NCBI GenBank assembly: GCA_041685625.1
Contig: JAWLFJ010000010.1
Span: 1 to 57,418 of the forward strand
DNA length: 57,418 nt
Reading direction: 5' to 3'
Source of the DNA: Albimonas sp041685625
GTDB lineage: Bacteria; Pseudomonadota; Alphaproteobacteria; Rhodobacterales; Rhodobacteraceae
Positions 24,679-32,057 of this stretch are shown here, piece after piece. How positions within the stretch are numbered: position 1 is the stretch's first letter; every line of letters begins with the position of its first letter. Position numbers and translations under genes: made by a program. The notes under the pieces were generated by a model. That model ran no database searches. It was not told the DNA's origin and saw nothing but the letters and a program-made list of their open reading frames with translations.

Positions 24679-24792
24679 TCAGCTGACCTGGCCGTTGACG
24701 AAGGGCTCCGTGCCCTCGCCGGGGAAGCCCTTGGTCACCGCCTTCACGGGCAGCTTCGTCACTGTCGGCTTCGTCCACGCCAGCTTGCTCAT
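24679..24792 (-). CDS. lasso peptide precursor
   Basis: 37 aa, preceded by AGAGGAC. The leader is residues 1-21 (MSKLAWTKPTVTKLPVKAVTK), with the W.KP.V..L.V pattern read by PqqD-type B1 proteins and Thr20 at position -2 of the core. The predicted core is GFPGEGTEPFVNGQVS (residues 22-37). Gly1 can form an isopeptide bond with Glu8, giving an 8-residue ring and an 8-residue tail. The C-terminal residue is Ser, the acceptor of the HPr-kinase-like enzyme in paeninodin-type systems, and such a kinase gene is in this cluster. The core boundaries are inferred from family rules. Confidence 0.88.
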   Translation of the reverse strand: MSKLAWTKPTVTKLPVKAVTKGFPGEGTEPFVNGQVS

Positions 24793-24887
24793 CGCACGTC
24801 CTCTCGGAACACAACCACTCGTAGGTTGCAGGATATCCCGACCGGGACGCCCTGCCAAGCCCGATCGCCTCGCGAGCCGCGGAATCC

Positions 24888-26240
24888 TCAAAGGCCGCCG
24901 AGCCGGGTCAGGGCCGCGCGCGCCGCCCCGACGCCGCCCTCGGCGAACGCGCGGCGCGTCGCGTCCCCGAGCGGGACGGCCCCGCCGAGGCGCGGGGCCG
25001 CCAGCGCCTCGAGGGGACCGCGCACCAGCAGCAGCCGGTTCAGCCGCGCCGAGGCGGCTCGCGCCGCCGCGCCCGGGGCGGCCTCCGGCGCCGGCGCCGC
25101 GAGGCCCGCGCCGGCCAGCGCCCGCAGCCGCTCGGCCGTCTCGGGGACGCCCGCACCGGTCCGGGCGGCGATCTCCGCGACGCTCGGCGCCGGCGCAGCC
25201 GCCAGCGCCTCGAAGACCGGCGCGTGCGCCGCCGCGTCGAGCGCGGCGCGGTCTCCGAAGCCGGCGGGGCGGAGCGGCTCGCGCCAAGGCTCCGCGGTTC
25301 GGGCGAAGCGCAGGGTCTCGAGCGGAACCGCCGCGCCGCCGGGCTTCACGAAAAGCTCGCTGCAGCGGTCGTCGCCCAGCAGCATCGCGGCGGTCTCGGC
25401 GGCCGAGGCCGCGTCGCCCGCCGCCTCGATCAGGGCGCGCTGCTCCGGCGCCAGGGTCAGATCGGCCGGGGCGGCGAACGGATCGGCCGGCGCACGGGCC
25501 GAAAGCCCCGCAGGCGCCAGCGCCGCCGCCGTCTCGGCCGCGGTCCAGGCCGGCCCCTCCGGCCCGAACCACTCGCGCAGCGCCACCTCGGGCGGCATCG
25601 TCGCGAGCCAGGCCAGCGCCGCCTCCCAGTTCACGAGGAGCCGCACGAGGAGATGGCTCTGCGGCAGAAGCCGACCCGCCAGCGCCAGCGCCGCCGCGAC
25701 GCGCTCCGCCGGGGCGCCCGCCTCGTCCCCGGCCTCTAGGGCGTGACGCAGCACCCGGCGCAGCAACACCCGCTCCATCGCGCCGGGGAGCGTCTCGCGC
25801 GTCAGGAGGAACGCGCCGCCGGGCGCCAGCCGGCGCGTCAGCAGCGCCACGACGCCGCGCCGATCCGCCTCCGAGAGGCGGGTCCAGCCCGACGGCGCCG
25901 CCACCAGATCGAAGTCCGGGAGGTCCGCGCGCGCCGCGAGCCGTTCCGGCGCGCCCTCCAGCACCCGCACCGCGAGCGCCGCCTCCGCCGCGAGGGCGCG
26001 CGCCGCCGCCGCCTCCTCCGCGAAGGCCGTCGCGCCCCAGACCTCGACCTCCGTGCCCGCCGTCGCGGCCGCCAGCAGCGCGAGGCCGTGGCCGACGCCG
26101 CAGTCCAGCAGCAGCACGCGCCTGAGCGGCCCGACGGCGAGGCCCCCGAACGCGGCCGCCGCCCGGATCCGGGTCGGCGCGATCTCGGGCGTCGCGCCGT
26201 GGCAGGCGGGCAGGCCGCGGATCCAGGGACGCGGGCTCAA
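24888..26240 (-). CDS. SAM-dependent methyltransferase with regulatory domain (lasso locus)
   Basis: 450 aa if TTG 26240 is the start. GAGGAG lies about ten bases upstream, and no ATG or GTG fits the beginning of homology (SPRPWIRGLPACHGATPEIAPTR). The Rossmann domain has motif I in LLLDCGVGHGLALLAAA, and FDLVAAPSGWTRL and GGAFLLTRETLPG follow. The middle and C-terminal parts resemble the methyltransferase regulatory region found in protein-lysine and peptide methyltransferases. It is the first gene of the minus-strand arm (methyltransferase, precursor, B2), 95 bp upstream of the precursor. A role in tailoring the lasso peptide is plausible but unproven. Confidence 0.8.
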   Translation of the reverse strand: MSPRPWIRGLPACHGATPEIAPTRIRAAAAFGGLAVGPLRRVLLLDCGVGHGLALLAAATAGTEVEVWGATAFAEEAAAARALAAEAALAVRVLEGAPERLAARADLPDFDLVAAPSGWTRLSEADRRGVVALLTRRLAPGGAFLLTRETLPGAMERVLLRRVLRHALEAGDEAGAPAERVAAALALAGRLLPQSHLLVRLLVNWEAALAWLATMPPEVALREWFGPEGPAWTAAETAAALAPAGLSARAPADPFAAPADLTLAPEQRALIEAAGDAASAAETAAMLLGDDRCSELFVKPGGAAVPLETLRFARTAEPWREPLRPAGFGDRAALDAAAHAPVFEALAAAPAPSVAEIAARTGAGVPETAERLRALAGAGLAAPAPEAAPGAAARAASARLNRLLLVRGPLEALAAPRLGGAVPLGDATRRAFAEGGVGAARAALTRLGGL

Positions 26241-26327
26241 GGGGGCGGCTCCTCGGCGGCTTGCGGTTTCGGCGCGGAGTATGCGAGAGCCCGGCGGCGT
26301 GGCAAGGCTGGGAGCGGAGGTGCGGCG
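26241..26327. promoter_or_regulatory. divergent promoter region of the lasso locus
   Basis: These 87 bp separate the methyltransferase arm from the kinase-B1-cyclase arm, and all six genes of the locus diverge from this point. Both Shine-Dalgarno sequences, GAGGAG on the minus strand and GGAGCGGAGG on the plus strand, are inside it. I see no palindrome and no regulator gene in the cluster. Confidence 0.55.
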
Positions 26328-27275
26328 ATGACGGGCTCCGACCCCTGCCGCAGCGCCGCGTACGGCCTGACCTGGGCGGGGGCGTTGCCGCTGCCCGGCG
26401 CCGCGCCGGCGCCCCCGGACGCCCCGGCCGACGTCGAGATCGCGCTCGGCCCCCTGCCGGCGGCCCGGCCCGGCCGCGTCATCGGACCCTTTTGGCGGCT
26501 CTGCGAGGACGGCTCGGCCTGGTATCTCCGCGACGGGTTGCGCGCGCTGGTCGAGGACGGCCGCCGCGTCCTGATCGACGCGCCCGAGGGCTGGAGCGCC
26601 GCGCGCATCGGCCTCGAGGCCGCCTACGGCCCGCCCGCCGCGATCCTGCACCAGCGCCGCGCCATGCCGCTGCACGCCGCGGCGCTCGCCTCGGAGGCCG
26701 GGGCGGCGCTGATCGTGGGCGCGGCGGGGCAGGGCAAGTCCTCGCTCGCGCGCGCCCTCGCGGCGGAGGGCTGGCGGGCCGCCGGCGACGACGTCGCGGT
26801 GATCGAGGACGCTCCGGTCCCGGCCCTGCCGCGGGGCCTCGCCACCGCCCGGCTCTTCGCCGACGGCGCCGCCGCGGGCCGGCCGGCGGAGGCGCTGCTC
26901 GGCGGCGGGCGCGGCGTCGGCAAGGCGGTCGTGGCGCTGCCGGCGGGGGCGCCGCTGAACTGGCCCGTGCCGCTCAGGGCGCTGCTGTTCCTCGAATGGG
27001 TCCACCCCGCCTCGGCGCGCCCGCGCCTCGAGCCGCTGGCGCCGATGGCGGCCCTCGGCCGTCTCCGCGCGGCGGTGCTGCGCCCCGAATTCGTGCTTCC
27101 CCTCGGTCTCGAGGGCGTCTATCTCGGCCGTCTCGCGCGCATCCTCTCGGCCGCGCCGGCCTGCGTCCTCGGCCGTCCGCGCCGATGGTCGGCGATGGAG
27201 GAGACGACGGCGCTGGTGCGCGAGGCGGTCGAGACCGGCGCGGCGCGCGCCGGCCTGCAAGGGAGCGAGGCATGA
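26328..27275 (+). CDS. HPr kinase-like precursor peptide kinase (lasso tailoring)
   Basis: 315 aa from ATG 26328 after GGAGCGGAGG. The core shows a Walker A loop at residues 130-138 (GAAGQGKSS), an upstream His in MPLHAAALA and GDDVAVIE at 153-160, the pattern of HPr kinase/phosphorylase C-terminal domains. The first 110 residues are variable. Homologues in lasso clusters phosphorylate the C-terminal Ser of the precursor (paeninodin type), and the precursor here ends in Ser. It is first in the plus-strand arm and overlaps the B1 gene by 4 bp (ATGA), tying it to maturation and not to carbon control. Confidence 0.85.
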   Translation: MTGSDPCRSAAYGLTWAGALPLPGAAPAPPDAPADVEIALGPLPAARPGRVIGPFWRLCEDGSAWYLRDGLRALVEDGRRVLIDAPEGWSAARIGLEAAYGPPAAILHQRRAMPLHAAALASEAGAALIVGAAGQGKSSLARALAAEGWRAAGDDVAVIEDAPVPALPRGLATARLFADGAAAGRPAEALLGGGRGVGKAVVALPAGAPLNWPVPLRALLFLEWVHPASARPRLEPLAPMAALGRLRAAVLRPEFVLPLGLEGVYLGRLARILSAAPACVLGRPRRWSAMEETTALVREAVETGAARAGLQGSEA

Positions 27276-27559
27276 ACCGGGAGGCGACGCTCCGGCGCCG
27301 CGACGGCGTGACGGAGGCCCGCATCAGCGAGCGCGAGGTGGTCCTGCTGGGCCCCGAGGCGGAGGACTATTTCGGTCTCGACCCGGTCGCCGCGGACGTC
27401 TGGAGCCGGCTCGCGCGCCCCGTCACCTTCGGCGCGCTCGTCGCGGCCCTCGCGGACGACTACGACGCCGAGCCCGCGCGCATCGCCGCCGACGTCGCGC
27501 CGATGATCGACGCGCTGGTCGAGGGCGGTCTGGTCGAGCGCGGATCCGGCGACGCCTGA
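27272..27559 (+). CDS. PqqD-family leader-binding protein B1 (RRE)
   Basis: 95 aa. It has the RiPP recognition element fold: beta strands in ATLRRRDGVTEARISEREVVLLG, then YFGLDPVAADVWSRLARPVTFGALVAALADDYDAEPARIAADVAPMIDALVEGGLVE, the standard PqqD helix-wing pattern. It binds the precursor leader and delivers it to the B2 protease and the cyclase. The 4-bp overlap with the kinase gene and the 13-bp gap to the cyclase gene show one operon. Confidence 0.9.
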   Translation: MNREATLRRRDGVTEARISEREVVLLGPEAEDYFGLDPVAADVWSRLARPVTFGALVAALADDYDAEPARIAADVAPMIDALVEGGLVERGSGDA

Positions 27560-27572
27560 GGCGCCCGCCCCG

Positions 27573-29462
27573 ATGCCCTTCGCCCCTCCGCCGCGTCTCG
27601 TCGCGGTCTTCGATCCCCAGGGGCGCGCGGAGCCGCTGGACCGCGTCTTCGCCGCGCTCGACGCCGCCGCGGCGGCGCCCGGCCTCGCGCGGGTCGCGGG
27701 CGCGCCGGCGCACCCCGCGCTCGCCCGCCGTCTGCGCCTCGCGGTGCACGGCGAGGCGCCGATCCGCCCGCGCCCCGGCGGCGGGATCGCGACCGGCCGC
27801 GTGCGGCTCTACGACGGCCCGCCGGGCGAGACCCTGGCCGGGGAGATCGATCGTCTCGCCGCGGCGCTCGAGGCCGGCCGCTTCGCCGGGCCCGCCGCCG
27901 TCGCGCCGGTCGAGGGCGATTTCGCCCTGCTTCACGCCCGCATCGTCTCCGGCGCGCCGCGCCTGACGCTGCTGCGCGACGCCTTCGGAACGGTCCCGAT
28001 CTGGACCCTCCGCTCGCCCGAGGGCGTCACCGCGGTCTCGACCGAGCCGCTGGCGCTGCTGGCGCTGCCCTTCGCGCCGACGGAGCCCGACGCGGACCGC
28101 CTCGCCGCCTTCGGCGACACGCTGCGCCTGCCGGCGGCGGGCTCGCTCTGGCCCGGGCTCGACGCCGTGCGCCCGGGCGCGGCGCTGGAGATCGGGCCGG
28201 ACGGCGCCGAGACCCGCATCTGGTGGCGGCCCGGTCCCGACCCCGCGCTCGCCGGGCTGGACGAGGCCGAGCTCATGGACGCGATCGAGGCCCGCGCCCG
28301 CGCCGCCCTCCGCGGCGCCGCCTGCCGGCTCGGCCCCGACCCGGCCGCCATGCTCTCGGGCGGGCTCGACAGCACGCTGATCGCGACTCTCCTGGCGGAG
28401 ATCGAGCCCGGCCGCCGCCGCGCCGCCTACGTCTCCGTCTCGGCGTCCGGACCGGGGGCGGAGGAGCGCGCGCCGCAGGCGGCGGTCTTCGCCGCGCTGC
28501 CGGATCTGGTGCGCCACGACGTCGACTCCGAGGGGCTCGATCCCCTCGACGGCGGCGAGAGCTTCTGGCGCGGCCAGGCGCTGCCCTGCTTCGACCTCGT
28601 CGAGTTCAAGACCCTCGCCCTGATGCGCCGGATGCGGGCGGACGGGCGCGACGGCACCCTCAGCGGCGTCGGCGGCGATCTCGTGGTCTCGCTGCAGGCC
28701 CGTTCGCTGCTGGCCGAGGCGCTGGCCGGCGCCGACCCCGCCCTGCTGGCCGCGGCCTGGCGGATGCGCCGCGCCCAGGGCGGACGCCCGCGCGGCATCC
28801 TCTTCCGCGAGGTGACGCGGCGGCTTCCCGGCTTCGGTTGGCTCGCCCGCTTCGACCGGTGGGAGAACGACGACGCCCGCCGCCTGCACCCGGCCCGCTC
28901 GCGCGCCCGGGCGCCCGCGTTCCGCGCCGCCGGGCAGGGGTCCTGGAACATGGCGCCCCGGCGGCTGGCGGAGGAGGAGCGCCAGATGCTGCATCCCGCG
29001 CTCTCCTGGGTCGCGCCCGACCGGCTGCTCCCGGACGGCGCCGGCGGCCACGTCGCCGCGCCCGCGGCGCGGCCGCTGATGGACACGCGCCTCCTCGCCG
29101 CCGTGATGGCCGCGCCGCCGCGCCTCCGGATCCACGAGGGGCTGGACCGCGGCGTGATGCGCCGCCTCCTCGCCCGGCTCGGCGCGCCGCAGGCGGTGCG
29201 TCTCCGGCGCGACAAGTCGCTGTTCGAGCCCGATCTGCCCCGCCTGCACCGGGACGCCGCGCTCGCCCAGGGGCCGCGCCTCCGCGCCGCCGCCGCGGCG
29301 CACCCGATGTTCCGGGAGATCGTGGACACGCCGCTGATGGAGCGGCGCCTCGCGGCTCTCGCAGCCCGGGCGCCCGGCCCCCGCAGCGCGCCCGAGGCCT
29401 TCGCGCTGCTCCGCGCCGCCCAGCTCGCCGCCTTCCTCGACCGGCTGGCGGCGCGCCGCTAG
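27573..29462 (+). CDS. lasso cyclase C (asparagine synthetase-like)
   Basis: 629 aa, close to the usual size of lasso cyclases. The N-terminal Ntn-like domain (residues 1-230) includes EGDFALLHARI and LLRDAFGTVPIWT but lacks the Cys2 nucleophile of true glutamine-dependent asparagine synthetases (it starts MPFAPPP). The synthetase domain has the PP-loop SGGLDST at residues 262-268 and SGVGGDLVVSLQ further on. It adenylates the ring acidic residue, predicted Glu8, and closes the Gly1 isopeptide bond. It is last in the plus-strand arm and ends 3 bp inside the convergent recR stop region. Confidence 0.92.
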   Translation: MPFAPPPRLVAVFDPQGRAEPLDRVFAALDAAAAAPGLARVAGAPAHPALARRLRLAVHGEAPIRPRPGGGIATGRVRLYDGPPGETLAGEIDRLAAALEAGRFAGPAAVAPVEGDFALLHARIVSGAPRLTLLRDAFGTVPIWTLRSPEGVTAVSTEPLALLALPFAPTEPDADRLAAFGDTLRLPAAGSLWPGLDAVRPGAALEIGPDGAETRIWWRPGPDPALAGLDEAELMDAIEARARAALRGAACRLGPDPAAMLSGGLDSTLIATLLAEIEPGRRRAAYVSVSASGPGAEERAPQAAVFAALPDLVRHDVDSEGLDPLDGGESFWRGQALPCFDLVEFKTLALMRRMRADGRDGTLSGVGGDLVVSLQARSLLAEALAGADPALLAAAWRMRRAQGGRPRGILFREVTRRLPGFGWLARFDRWENDDARRLHPARSRARAPAFRAAGQGSWNMAPRRLAEEERQMLHPALSWVAPDRLLPDGAGGHVAAPAARPLMDTRLLAAVMAAPPRLRIHEGLDRGVMRRLLARLGAPQAVRLRRDKSLFEPDLPRLHRDAALAQGPRLRAAAAAHPMFREIVDTPLMERRLAALAARAPGPRSAPEAFALLRAAQLAAFLDRLAARR

Positions 29463-30082
29463 AGCGCCCCGCGCCGGCGCAGCGCCGCGTCGATGGTGCC
29501 GTCGTCGAGATAGTCGAGCTCGCCGCCGATCGGCACGCCCTGCGCCAGCGAGGTCACGGCGACGCCCTCCGGCATGGCGTCCGCGACGTAATGGGCGGTG
29601 GTCTGGCCGTCGACGGTGGCGGGCAGGGCGAGGATCACCTCGCGCACGCCCTCCTCCGCCGCGCGCGCCGCGAGGCGCGGCAGGCCCAGCGTCTCCGGTC
29701 CGATCCCGTCGAGCGCCGAGAGGAGCCCTCCGAGGACGTGGTAGCGCCCGCGGAACGCCCCGCCCCGCTCCATCGCCCAGAGATCGCCGACGTCCTGCAC
29801 CACGCAGATCGTCGAGGGGTCGCGCTTCGGATCGGCGCAGACGGCGCAGCGCTCGCCGGTCCCGAGATTGCCGCAGACGACGCAGGGCCGAACCTCCCGG
29901 GCCACCTCCGCCAGCGCCTCGGCCAGAGGGCGCAGCAGCAGGTCGCGCTTCCTCACGAGGTGCAGCGCCGCCCGCCGGGCGGAGCGCGGCCCGAGCCCCG
30001 GCAGCCGGGCCATCAGCTCGATCAGCCGCTCCAGCGCGCGGCCATCGCCGCCGGGCGGCGGAGAGGCGGGGGCGTCGCTCAC
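29459..30082 (-). CDS. recR: recombination protein RecR
   Basis: 207 aa from GTG 30082, which overlaps the ABC transporter stop (GTGA). It has the helix-hairpin-helix LIELMARLPGLGPRSARRAALHL, a four-Cys zinc finger CVVCGNLGTGERCAVC, then the Toprim domain with ICVVQDVGDLWAMERGGAFRGRYHVLGG and a C-terminal Walker-like segment. It acts with RecF and RecO in gap repair and RecA loading. In many alphaproteobacteria recR follows dnaX and a YbaB gene; here it follows an exporter instead. Confidence 0.95.
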   Translation of the reverse strand: MSDAPASPPPGGDGRALERLIELMARLPGLGPRSARRAALHLVRKRDLLLRPLAEALAEVAREVRPCVVCGNLGTGERCAVCADPKRDPSTICVVQDVGDLWAMERGGAFRGRYHVLGGLLSALDGIGPETLGLPRLAARAAEEGVREVILALPATVDGQTTAHYVADAMPEGVAVTSLAQGVPIGGELDYLDDGTIDAALRRRGAL

Positions 30083-31875
30083 GGCGTCTCGGCTCCCTCG
30101 CGGAACTGGAGGCGGTGCAGCTCGGCGTAGAGCCCGCCCTTCGCCACCAGCGCGTCGTGTCGGCCGGTCTCCGCGACGCGGCCGGCCTCCATCACCACGA
30201 TGAGGTCGGCGTCGCGGATCGTCGAGAGGCGATGCGCGATCACCAGCACCGTGCGCCCCGCCGAGAGCCGGTCGAGGGCGGCGCGCACCGCGGCCTCGGA
30301 TTCCGCGTCGAGCGCGCTCGTGGGCTCGTCCAGCAGAAGGATCGGCGCGTCGCGCAGCATGGCGCGCGCGATGGTCAGCCGCTGCCGCTCGCCGCCCGAG
30401 AAGCGCCCGCCGCGCTCGCCGCAGCGGGTGTCGTAGCCCTCGGGCAGGGCGGCGACGAAGTCGTGCGCCCGCGCCTCGCGCGCCGCCGCCTCGATCGCCT
30501 CGCGGCTCGCGCCGAGGCGGCCGAAGCCGATGTTGCGCGCCACCGTGTCGTCGAAGATCACCGGATCCTGGCCCACGACGGCGACCTGGCTCCGCAGGCT
30601 CTCCAGCGTCGCGTCGCGCACGTCGCGCCCGTCGACCAGAACCCGCCCCTCGGTCGCGTCGTGCAGCCGCGGGATCAGGTTCATCAGCGTGGTCTTGCCG
30701 GCGCCCGAGGGGCCGACCAGCGCCACCTTCGTCCCCGCCGGCACGGTCAGGTCGACGCCCGCCAGCGCGCGCGAGCCGTCCGGGTAGCGGAACCCCACCC
30801 CCTCGAAGCGGATCTCGCCCCTGAGCCGCGGCAGCGCCTCGGCCCCCGGGCGATCGGCGATGCCCGGCGCGTCGTCCAGCACCGCGAACACGCGCTCGGC
30901 CGCCGAGACGCCCTGCTGCACCTCGGCGTAGAGCGCCCCGAAGGCCCGGAGGCTCTGCCCCGCGATCAGGAACGCCGAGACGAAGGCCATGAAGTCCCCG
31001 ATGGTGTTGCCGCCCGCCGTGATCCGCATCCCGATCACGAGGAAGATCACCGCCAGCCCGCCGCCCGCCAGCGCCTCCAGCACCGGATCGATGCGCGCGC
31101 GCTGGTCCGCGGCCTTGAGGCGCAGCCGGCGCAGCGCCTCGAAGGTCTCGCCCGCCCGCGCCGCCAGATAGTCCTCCAGCCGGTAGGTCTTGGCGAGGCG
31201 GATGCCCGAGAGCCCCTCGGCGATGCGCGCCGTCATCGCCGCCGCCTCCTCCTGGCTGCGCCGCGCGATCCGCCTCAGCCGCTTGCCGATCGCCCCCACC
31301 GGCAGCGCCGCGAAGGGCAGCGCCGCGAGGGCGTAGAGCGTCAGCTCCCAGTCGATCCACAGGAGCGCGCCCAGGAGCCCGATCAGCGTCAGTCCGTCCC
31401 GGACGAGGGCCGTGATCAGCTTCTCCGCCGCGCGGTGGACGTAGAGCACGTCCGTCGTGAAGCGCGACGCCGTCGCCGCCGGCGCCTCGAGCTCCAGCTT
31501 CGCGAGGTCGGCGCGCACCAGCGAGGCGTACATCTCCCGCTGCAGATCCATGTCGACCCGGGAGAGCACCGCGTTGGTCAGCAGCCGATGCGCGTAAAGC
31601 GCCCCCGACTTCAGCGACACCGCCGCGATCACCAGCCAGGGCGCCCAGACCACCACCCATTCGGCGCGCGCCTCGAAACCCTCCAGCGCCCACTTGATGA
31701 TCAGCGGATAGGCGCTGGTCGAGCCCGCCACCACCGCGATCAGCGCGAGGTTCAGGGCCAGCGCGCCGCGATGCCGCGAAAGCTGGTCGCGCCACAGCCG
31801 CGCCAGCACCGGCAGCGCGCGCGCCTCCGCCGGGGCGGCGGGCGGGTCCTGTGCGAGGGAGGCGGGCTCGGCCAT
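30079..31875 (-). CDS. ABC exporter, MsbA-like (fused permease and ATPase)
   Basis: 598 aa from ATG 31875. Residues about 40-330 are six transmembrane helices (ALNLALIAVVAGSTSAYPLIIKWAL and on). The C-terminal ATPase has Walker A in VGPSGAGKTTLMNLIPRL, Q-loop VGQDPVIF, signature RFSGGERQRLTIARAML, Walker B ILLLDEPTSALD and the H-loop IAHRLSTI. The best family fit is a lipid A flippase or multidrug exporter. The lasso locus next door lacks its own transporter, so a role in lasso-peptide export is possible, but the gene is translationally coupled to recR and on the far side of it. Function is therefore open. Confidence 0.9.
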   Translation of the reverse strand: MAEPASLAQDPPAAPAEARALPVLARLWRDQLSRHRGALALNLALIAVVAGSTSAYPLIIKWALEGFEARAEWVVVWAPWLVIAAVSLKSGALYAHRLLTNAVLSRVDMDLQREMYASLVRADLAKLELEAPAATASRFTTDVLYVHRAAEKLITALVRDGLTLIGLLGALLWIDWELTLYALAALPFAALPVGAIGKRLRRIARRSQEEAAAMTARIAEGLSGIRLAKTYRLEDYLAARAGETFEALRRLRLKAADQRARIDPVLEALAGGGLAVIFLVIGMRITAGGNTIGDFMAFVSAFLIAGQSLRAFGALYAEVQQGVSAAERVFAVLDDAPGIADRPGAEALPRLRGEIRFEGVGFRYPDGSRALAGVDLTVPAGTKVALVGPSGAGKTTLMNLIPRLHDATEGRVLVDGRDVRDATLESLRSQVAVVGQDPVIFDDTVARNIGFGRLGASREAIEAAAREARAHDFVAALPEGYDTRCGERGGRFSGGERQRLTIARAMLRDAPILLLDEPTSALDAESEAAVRAALDRLSAGRTVLVIAHRLSTIRDADLIVVMEAGRVAETGRHDALVAKGGLYAELHRLQFREGAETP

Positions 31876-32057
31876 GCGCGGCGGTCTCCGGCGGGCGATG
31901 CGGTGCCTGCCGTGCATGACCCGCCTCGGCCGGCGCGTCCAGCCTCGCGCCGCCGCGAATCCGCGCCCGCGGGGCTTCCCCCGGCGCGCGGAATGCCCTA
32001 GCTCGACGGCATCGGGGGCGCCGCCCGCGCGCCCCGCGCCTTGCGGAGACCCGGCCC

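Noticed and set aside
24679..25572. 297-aa frame containing the lasso precursor at its C-terminus
   Set aside because: The upstream part is a shadow of the methyltransferase gene. The internal ATG at 24792 with AGAGGAC gives a normal-length lasso precursor.
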